Assembly: GCA_040878225.1 (NCBI GenBank)
Contig: JBBDMR010000118.1
Location: 1 to 14,718 of the forward strand
DNA: 14,718 bases
Direction: 5' to 3'
Source of the DNA: MA-ANB-1 sp040878225
GTDB taxonomy: Bacteria; Actinomycetota; Acidimicrobiia; Spongiisociales; ZC4RG35
How positions within the stretch are numbered: position 1 is the stretch's first letter; each line of letters starts with the position of its first letter. Shown here one piece after another: positions 6,227 through 14,718 of the stretch. Below the pieces are notes generated by a model, which was not told where the DNA came from, searched no databases, and was given only the letters and a program-made list of their open reading frames with translations. The position numbers and the translations under genes are program-made.

Positions 6227-7834
6227 CTAAAGTTGTTCGACGGGAAGAACGCTCACGCGGAAGTCATGAGTCCGTCGGAGCTCATCGGCGGTTCGCACGA
6301 GATTCAGTTTGCTGAAGAAGGGGAGGCTTCCTGGCAGTAACGCGCTGTTCCGGGTGATAACCGCGTAGACAACCTCGAATTCCTGGAAGCCAACCCGGTC
6401 GTTGGGAATGCTTGCCGCGATGGGCGAACCAAGGTCGCGAAGGCGCTCTCGAACGGCATCACGCACAGCCCGCTCCTGACGGAACGAGACCGCCGCCACG
6501 AGACCCTGACTGAACAAGTGGCTCAAGGTGGCCGACTGCGTCTTGCGCTTCACATGGATGAATTCATTGGCGTTGGAAATCAGATCGCAAACCTCAATGG
6601 GTGCCCGTTCACCGGGGATATGCACCATGAAACGGTCCAGCAACACAAGCTCTGGATCAAGCAACGCGACTCGGGCGTTGTAGTCCACCTCGACCTCGCC
6701 AGGGGTCGCTGCGGCGAGACGGCGCGCACACCTTGGAATTGCCTCGACTCGCGCTTGGATGTCGCCCGCAAATCCCGTGTCGATCAGATACCACGTGCCG
6801 TCTGCGAGCAGGAAGAGGCCGTCGTCGCGCGTGAGTTCAAAGACCAAGCAGTCGTAAACTCGCCAAGTCCGGTAGGGAGCGTTGGTGTCCGCCGATATTG
6901 CTCGCACCTCATTCCGCCGGAGGGCCGCAATGTCCGGAGCGCCAGCGTCCCCAAGTGCCGCCAGATAATCCTCAAGCGACAGATCTGGGTGCGGATCCAT
7001 ATCCGCTCGTTCGCCAAAGTACCGGTATCCACTGATTCGATCGTCTGGCAGCGTTTCGGGGGCAGCAAGGTAGGGCATCTCTGCGCCCAAATCCTGACCT
7101 GCGGCATCCCCCACGGCCTGCTCAAGTTCCCCGTCGAGCTGGGCGAGCAACTCATGATCTCGGACCACCCGCACATGGTCGATCCACTCGAAGGATTCTC
7201 GATATGCGGTGCTGTTGTATGTCTCGAGAATCTCCGCCAGGAGGTCATGTACTTGCTCGGCCCGGATGGGTGGGGATAAGGCCAGAGCGTCGGACCCCGT
7301 GATGCGCCTGCCAAACCGCTCGTTCCGCGGCTCGCCTGTTACAGCCTTTAAGATGTCGCGCGCAGTGTCGATTCCGAAAGTGGCAGGAGCAGTGCTTCGG
7401 CTGGCTTGCCTACGCGTCCTCACCACGAGTTCTTCGAATGCGCTCAACTCCACACTGCGGAGTCTCGCCGGATCGACTGCGTTCAGTGTTGTTCGGAGCC
7501 CGAAATCGACCTCGAATGAGTCCTGGCGCAGCAGGAACCTGCCGAAGCCGAAAGAGACCGCCATCCACCGGTCGGATACTCTGACAAAGAGGATGGCCGA
7601 CGTGCGGAGACCCCTCTGATCGGCAATGTCTCCCTCGACGATATCGCGGACGAAGCTGAACCACGGCGGCACTCCCCCCACCGGGGCAGCGAGGTACATG
7701 ACGGCCTCGTAGCCCACAGCCTGGCGCCCATTGAATCTCGTCAGCACTCCGGGATCACGGAGTGCTTCCTCAGGGCCGACCCCTGGCTTAAGCAGCAATA
7801 CGACAAGGTGTCTTGTTGGCGTACCAGTGACCAC
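6227..7834 (-). CDS. TIGR04141/DUF6119-type sporadically distributed protein attached to the type I RM operon
   Basis: 535 aa with a GTG start; GGGGAGG (7845-7839) lies 4 nt upstream. Family-like landmarks in order: YEAVMYLAAPVGG...PPWFSFV (43-62), DRWMAVSFGFGRFLL with FEVDFGLRTTLNAV (88-120), FGIDTARDILKAVTG (153-167), SYRESFEWID-like WID (about 217), LEDYLAAL (287-294), DGTWYLID (345-352), LLDRFMV...IEVCDLI...FIHVKRK (398-431), SATLSHLFSQGLVAAV (434-449) and LPFFSKLNLVRTADELRR (504-521). I recall this pattern from the TIGR04141 family, whose members turn up patchily across bacteria. Biochemistry is unknown to me. The D...E/D...HVK arrangement near 400-430 weakly recalls a PD-(D/E)xK nuclease core, which is speculation. 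The gene starts 34 bases after hsdR ends and is surely cotranscribed with it. No signal or membrane segment is seen. Confidence 0.8.
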   Translation of the reverse strand: MVTGTPTRHLVVLLLKPGVGPEEALRDPGVLTRFNGRQAVGYEAVMYLAAPVGGVPPWFSFVRDIVEGDIADQRGLRTSAILFVRVSDRWMAVSFGFGRFLLRQDSFEVDFGLRTTLNAVDPARLRSVELSAFEELVVRTRRQASRSTAPATFGIDTARDILKAVTGEPRNERFGRRITGSDALALSPPIRAEQVHDLLAEILETYNSTAYRESFEWIDHVRVVRDHELLAQLDGELEQAVGDAAGQDLGAEMPYLAAPETLPDDRISGYRYFGERADMDPHPDLSLEDYLAALGDAGAPDIAALRRNEVRAISADTNAPYRTWRVYDCLVFELTRDDGLFLLADGTWYLIDTGFAGDIQARVEAIPRCARRLAAATPGEVEVDYNARVALLDPELVLLDRFMVHIPGERAPIEVCDLISNANEFIHVKRKTQSATLSHLFSQGLVAAVSFRQERAVRDAVRERLRDLGSPIAASIPNDRVGFQEFEVVYAVITRNSALLPGSLPFFSKLNLVRTADELRRTHDFRVSVLPVEQL

Positions 7835-7868
7835 TTTTCCTCCCCTTGCTCCAAAGGTGACGCGCCGC

Positions 7869-10800
7869 CTAGGCTGCGGCCCAACCTTCTGACAGGACCT
7901 CAGCCTGCTCCAATACGGTCACTGTCGCCTTCTCATGCTTGTCTGGCGGGTAGCCGTGCTTGCGGAGGATCCGCTTAACCAGCACTCGCAGCTGGGCACG
8001 AATGTTCTCGCGGAGGGTCCAGTCGATGGTGACGTTGGCGCGGACCGCCACAACGAGCTCGCGGGCGATCGCGCGGAGCTCGGCATCGCCCAAGACGCTC
8101 ACTGCGCTGTCGTTGGTCTCGAGGGCATCGTAGAAGGCCAGTTCGTCATCGGATAAGCCGAGCGCCGTGCCACGTTCTGCAGCCTCCCGCATTTCTTTCG
8201 CGAGGGCGATCAGTTCCTCGATGATCTGGGCGGTCTCGATTGCGCGGTTCTGATACTTCCGAACCGTCTGCTCGAGCATTTCTGCGAAGGAGCGCGCCTG
8301 GACGACGTTTCGACGCGACCTGGATCTGATCTCGCCGAGCAATAGTTTCTGGAGCAGCTCCACGGCCAGATTGCGTTGGGGCATTCCCCGTACCTCAGCC
8401 AGGAACGCGTCGGAGAGTATGGAGATGTCGGGCTTCTTGAGGCCTGCCGCGGCGAAGATGTCCAGGACCTCGGTTGAGGAAATCGCCTTCGACACGATCT
8501 GCCGGATCGCCATGTCCACGTCTTCGCCAAACGTCGCACCGCTAGGTCCGCCCTTGGCAAGCACGGCACGAACAGCCTGGAAGAAGCCGACGTCGTCGCG
8601 AATCCGCAAAGCGTCATCGCTCGGGACCGCCAACGCGAACGCCTGTGACAACTCGGTCACGGTTCGCAGCAAGCGGTCCTTGCCCTCCAGCTGAGCGAGG
8701 ATGTGCTCCTGCGCCGCCGGCAGCACCGACAGGCGCTGTTGGGCATTCCCAGATGTCCAGTGCGACCAGTCGAACCCATGGAACAGCCCCAGGCAGATCT
8801 CGTACTTCTCGAGCATGACGGCGACGGCCTCGGCCTGATCAATGGCCGTCTTGCCCGTGCCGCCGCTCTCCGTGTAGGTCGCGAGCGCCTGCTTCAGTTC
8901 CTCCGCCAGACCAAGGTAGTCAACAACGAGGCCGCCGGGCTTACCCCCAAAGACCCGGTTCACGCGAGCGATGGTCTGCATCAGGCCATGACTTCGCATC
9001 GGCTTGTCGATGTACATGGTGTGAAGGCTTGGCGCGTCGAAGCCGGTCAGCCACATGTCGCGGACGATCACCACCTTGAACGGATCGTGAGGGTCACGGA
9101 ATCTCTTGGCCAAGGCCTCGCGTTTCGGCTTGTTGCGGACGTGCGGCTGCCAGTCGAGCGGATCTGAAGGGGAACCGGTCATCACAACCTTGATCTGTCC
9201 GGCATCGTCCCCGTCGGCATGCCACGCCGGCCGGAGGGCGACGATTTCGCGGTAGAGCTCCACCGCAATCCGGCGGCTCATTGCCACGATCATGGCCTTG
9301 CCGTCCATGGCGTCGAGGCGCGTCTCGAAGTGGTCCACGATGTCTCTAGCCATCAGCTTCAACCGGTGCTCAGACCCGACCACTGCCTCCAGCTGCGCCC
9401 ACCGGGTCTTGAGCTTCTCCTTGCGCTCGACCTCCTCACCCTCGGTCGCCTCCTCGAAGTCAGGGTCGATCTTCGGACGCTCGGAGTCCTTCAGCTCCAG
9501 CTTTGCCAGGCGGCTTTCGTAGTAGATGGGCACGGTGGCGCCATCGGCCACTGCGCGCTTTATGTCGTAGACGCTGATGTAGTCACCAAATACCGCGCGC
9601 GTACTGGCGTCAGCTAGCTCGAGGGGAGTCCCCGTGAAGCCGATGAAGGAGGCGTTCGGCAGCGCGTCGCGCATGTGCCGCGCGAAGCCGTCGATGAAGT
9701 CGTACTGGCTGCGGTGCGCCTCATCGGCGATGACCACAATGTTGTGGCGCTCGGACAGAAGGGGGAAGCGGTCGCCCTTTTTATCGGGGAAGAACTTCTG
9801 AATTGTCGTGAAGACCACACCGCCGGCGGCGACCGACAACTTCGCCCGCAGATCCGCTCGGTTAGCAGCCTGGACCGGAGGCTGGCGGAGCAGCTCTTGG
9901 CAGCGGGCAAAGGTGCCGAACAGCTGATCGTCCAGGTCATTGCGATCGGTAAGGACTACGACCGTCGGATTAGCCATCTCCGGCTCGAGGATGATGCGCC
10001 CCGCGTAGAAGGCCATCGTCAGGCTCTTGCCCGATCCTTGCGTGTGCCAGACAACGCCGACGCGGTGGTCGCCTGGGCTGCCGCCGGGGCGGCTGGTCGT
10101 CTCGTAGGTTGGGCGGCCCTCCGCGACCAGACGAAGCCTCGCGGCCTGGGTGGCTCGAAGAGTCTCCTCGACGGCGACATTTACCGCATGGAACTGGTGA
10201 TAGCCAGCCACCTTCTTTGATAACTCGCCGCCTAGATCTTCGAAGACGATGAAGTGTCGAATCAGGTCCAGGAATCGCCGTTTCTCGAAGACGCCCTCGA
10301 GCACAACTTGGAGCTCGGAAATGTGGCCGGGCGCGTCCTCGTCGCCGCTAATCGTGCGCCATGGCTTGAACCACTCTCGCCCGGCCCCCAACGTGCCGAT
10401 TCGGGCCTGCGTGCCGTCGGAGACGACTAACGCGGCGTTGTAAGCAAAGAGCGTTGGGATTTGTGCCTGGTACGTCTCCAGCTGGTGGAACGCCGACCAG
10501 ATCGTCGCGGTCTCGTTGGCGGGGTTCTTCAGCTCGATGACTGCGAGCGGAAGGCCGTTTACGAAGATGACGACATCTGGGCGGCGGGCGTGTTGGCCCT
10601 CCGCGACGGTGAACTGGTTGACCGCAAGCCAATCGTTCTTCTCAGGGACACCGAAGTCGACGACACGCGCCTGTACCCCCGCGATCGTGCCGTCCGGTCG
10701 GCGGTACTCAACCGTCACTCCATCGACGAGCATCCGGTGGAGGGAGTGGTTCCGGTCGAGCAACGTCGGCGCCGCGGCCCGCGTCAGCTTCCGGAACGCG

Positions 10801-11008
10801 TCCTCGAGAGCATCGGGCGGCAGCATGGGGTTGAGGCGCCCGAGGGCTTGGCGTAGCCGCAATTCGAGGACGACATCGCGGTATCCGGAGTCCGTGCGCT
10901 CTGCCGCTGCCTCGCCGACGGCCATGTCAGGCCCATGGAGTATCGAATACCCCAAACTGGCGAGCCAGTCGAGCCCGGCAGCCTCAACGATCGACTCGGT
11001 AAAAGAGG

Positions 11009-11012
<4 letters not shown>
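7869..11012 (-). CDS. hsdR: Type I restriction-modification system restriction subunit (HsdR)
   Basis: 1047 aa, normal length for HsdR. It cleaves DNA at a distance after ATP-driven translocation when the HsdM2S core meets an unmodified target. An N-terminal PD-(D/E)xK nuclease is visible: RRPDVVIF (Asp146), AVIELKN (Glu160, Lys162) and QLETYQ. Helicase motifs follow: Walker A HTQGSGKS (323-330), DEAH (430-433), FTGTP (459-463), DMWLTGFDAP (652-661) and QTIARVNR (679-686). The C-terminal 300 residues are helical and would contact the methylase core. All catalytic residues look intact. The start is a GTG whose last two bases overlap the hsdS TGA in a GTGA arrangement, and no separate ribosome site is seen, so translation is probably coupled to hsdS. 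The reading frame is unbroken. Confidence 0.97.
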
Positions 11013-13838
<2,826 letters not shown>

Positions 13839-13846
13839 CCGTCTAT

Positions 13847-13852
13847 CTCCTC
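13847..13852 (-). promoter_or_regulatory. Shine-Dalgarno supporting the TTG start of hsdM
   Basis: The minus strand reads GAGGAG with an 8-nt spacer to the TTG at 13838. It decides between TTG and the downstream in-frame GTG. Confidence 0.6.
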
Positions 13853-13901
13853 GCCATCGGCTTCGAGATGCACCCTAATGCGTATCCGACGGCAGGATCG
13901 G

Positions 13902-14618
13902 TCAGTCCCAACCCTTCACCGCTCGATACATAGTCAAACCTGCCCGCCGTGCCTCAAGCACCCAGAGCCGGTTCCAAAGTGTTCGGACTGGCCTCCTGTG
14001 GATCCGTCTAATCATTTCGTCAACGGCGTCAAGGTCCAAGCGCAGGGCCGCGGGGTCTTGTGGGAATCGGTCTGGCCTGGCCTTCAAGATGGTCCTGCGA
14101 CGGTGCGAGGCCAACGAAGGTGGCCGGTGGGCGGCCCCCGCAGCAAGCAGCTCCTCAGGTCTCCAATCAAGGGACGGGACGCCAACATGCTGGAGGTAGA
14201 GAAGGGGATCAACCCCCATAGGGACCCGCCTCAGACGGGCCATCATGCCAGACGACGAGCGACCAAAGAGTCCCTGGATTTCCCGACTTCGGTGGTCATC
14301 CGGTCGTTCATACGGCCATTTTCGGGCCCAGACTGCCTCAACCCGCGCTCGCTGCTCTTTCGCCCGAAGTTCCCGCAGCTGCCTCCTCGTCCAACGCTCC
14401 GCTTCCGATTCTTCCTCCAACTCGGGGTCCGCCGGTACCCCGAACAGTGACTGAATACCACGGGTTATTCCATCGGCCACGGGATCGGGATGTTTCCTTC
14501 GCCATTCACTCGCCAACGTCTGGGCTACGGTCGGTCCGTCGTCGCGAAACGGGTCGTCGTCAGCGTGAATCAGCGCCCTTAGCGGCCCCGGGATTTCGTC
14601 ATCGGCGCCTTGATCCAT
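13902..14618 (-). CDS. Hypothetical charged protein (238 aa) upstream of hsdM
   Basis: Not recognised. It begins MDQGADDEIPGPLRALIH. The N-terminal 60 residues are acidic. Residues about 66-100 form a highly charged helix (EEESEAERWTRRQLRELRAK) likely to be coiled coil, and the C-terminal half is strongly basic. A short motif occurs twice, RGIQSLFG (53-60) and REIQGLFG (112-119), hinting at an internal duplication flanking the helix. No signal peptide, membrane segment or enzyme motif is seen. The ATG directly follows the stop of the preceding gene fragment (TAG-ATG) without a clear ribosome site, so reinitiation is likely. Only 63 bases separate it from hsdM, suggesting the same operon. It could be a regulator or accessory of the RM system, but position is the only argument. 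Codon usage and the coupling make it more likely real than the long opposite-strand frame. Confidence 0.62.
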   Translation of the reverse strand: MDQGADDEIPGPLRALIHADDDPFRDDGPTVAQTLASEWRRKHPDPVADGITRGIQSLFGVPADPELEEESEAERWTRRQLRELRAKEQRARVEAVWARKWPYERPDDHRSREIQGLFGRSSSGMMARLRRVPMGVDPLLYLQHVGVPSLDWRPEELLAAGAAHRPPSLASHRRRTILKARPDRFPQDPAALRLDLDAVDEMIRRIHRRPVRTLWNRLWVLEARRAGLTMYRAVKGWD

Positions 14619-14718
14619 CTATGGATTACACGTCATCTGGTTCTCGCCGATGCCTGAGCGCAGCGCGGCGATGATGGTGCTGACCGTGTCCGGGACGCGG
14701 CCCTCGTGGCGGGCGGTG
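14619..14718 (-). CDS. C-terminal fragment of an unknown protein, cut by the right window edge
   Basis: The minus-strand frame is open from the window edge to the TAG at 14621-14619 and gives 32 residues ending with RSGIGENQMTCNP. The stretch before it (PDTVSTIIAALR) looks like an amphipathic helix of a normal soluble protein. The stop is immediately followed by the ATG of the 238-aa gene. Too little is present for identification. It shows that the minus-strand gene run begins outside the window, so no operon promoter is expected at 14618. Confidence 0.5.
   Translation of the reverse strand, partial: TARHEGRVPDTVSTIIAALRSGIGENQMTCNP

Noticed and set aside
6518..7279. 253-codon plus-strand frame antisense to the TIGR04141-type gene
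   Set aside because: No ribosome site or family features; the opposite strand encodes a recognisable family-like protein.

Overview
The window is GC-rich bacterial DNA with no tRNA, rRNA, IS element or CRISPR array visible. It starts inside a B12-dependent (class II) ribonucleotide reductase gene. The high GC, the adenosylcobalamin-dependent reductase with an Ala/Pro/Ser/Thr-rich linker, and the frequent GTG/TTG starts would suit a Chloroflexota- or Actinomycetota-like genome, but this is a weak inference and I cannot place the organism.

Plus strand, 1-5114: nrdJ is cut by the left edge of the window and runs to 3714. A 370-residue LAGLIDADG intein lies immediately before its predicted thiyl-radical cysteine. 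Five bases after nrdJ comes a 464-residue protein. Its C-terminal third carries both signature motifs of diadenylate cyclase (DAC) domains, DGA and GTRHR, behind a long unfamiliar N-terminal part. It is probably a nucleotide-second-messenger enzyme or sensor.

Minus strand, 14718-5210 (read right to left): the C-terminal end of an unknown protein; a 238-residue unknown protein whose ATG directly abuts that stop; hsdM, hsdS and hsdR of a complete type I restriction-modification system; a 535-residue protein of the sporadically distributed TIGR04141/DUF6119 type; a 72-residue orphan with a near-perfect Shine-Dalgarno; and a SEC-C zinc-motif protein. hsdM/hsdS and hsdS/hsdR overlap, and the other gaps are 0 to about 80 bases, so this looks like one long transcription unit. 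It converges on the nrdJ-DAC pair at about 5115-5209.

How it may work: HsdM and HsdS would methylate adenine at a bipartite target, and HsdR would translocate and cleave unmodified DNA. The TIGR04141 protein and the small protein are translated from the same probable message and may be accessory effectors or regulators of the island. The DAC-like protein next door could add a cyclic-nucleotide signal, but it is on the other strand and the link is only proximity. The most unusual items are the DAC-like protein with intact signature motifs, the type I RM operon extended by TIGR04141 plus a small protein, the unknown coupled pair upstream of hsdM, and the intein placed at the reductase's active-site cysteine.
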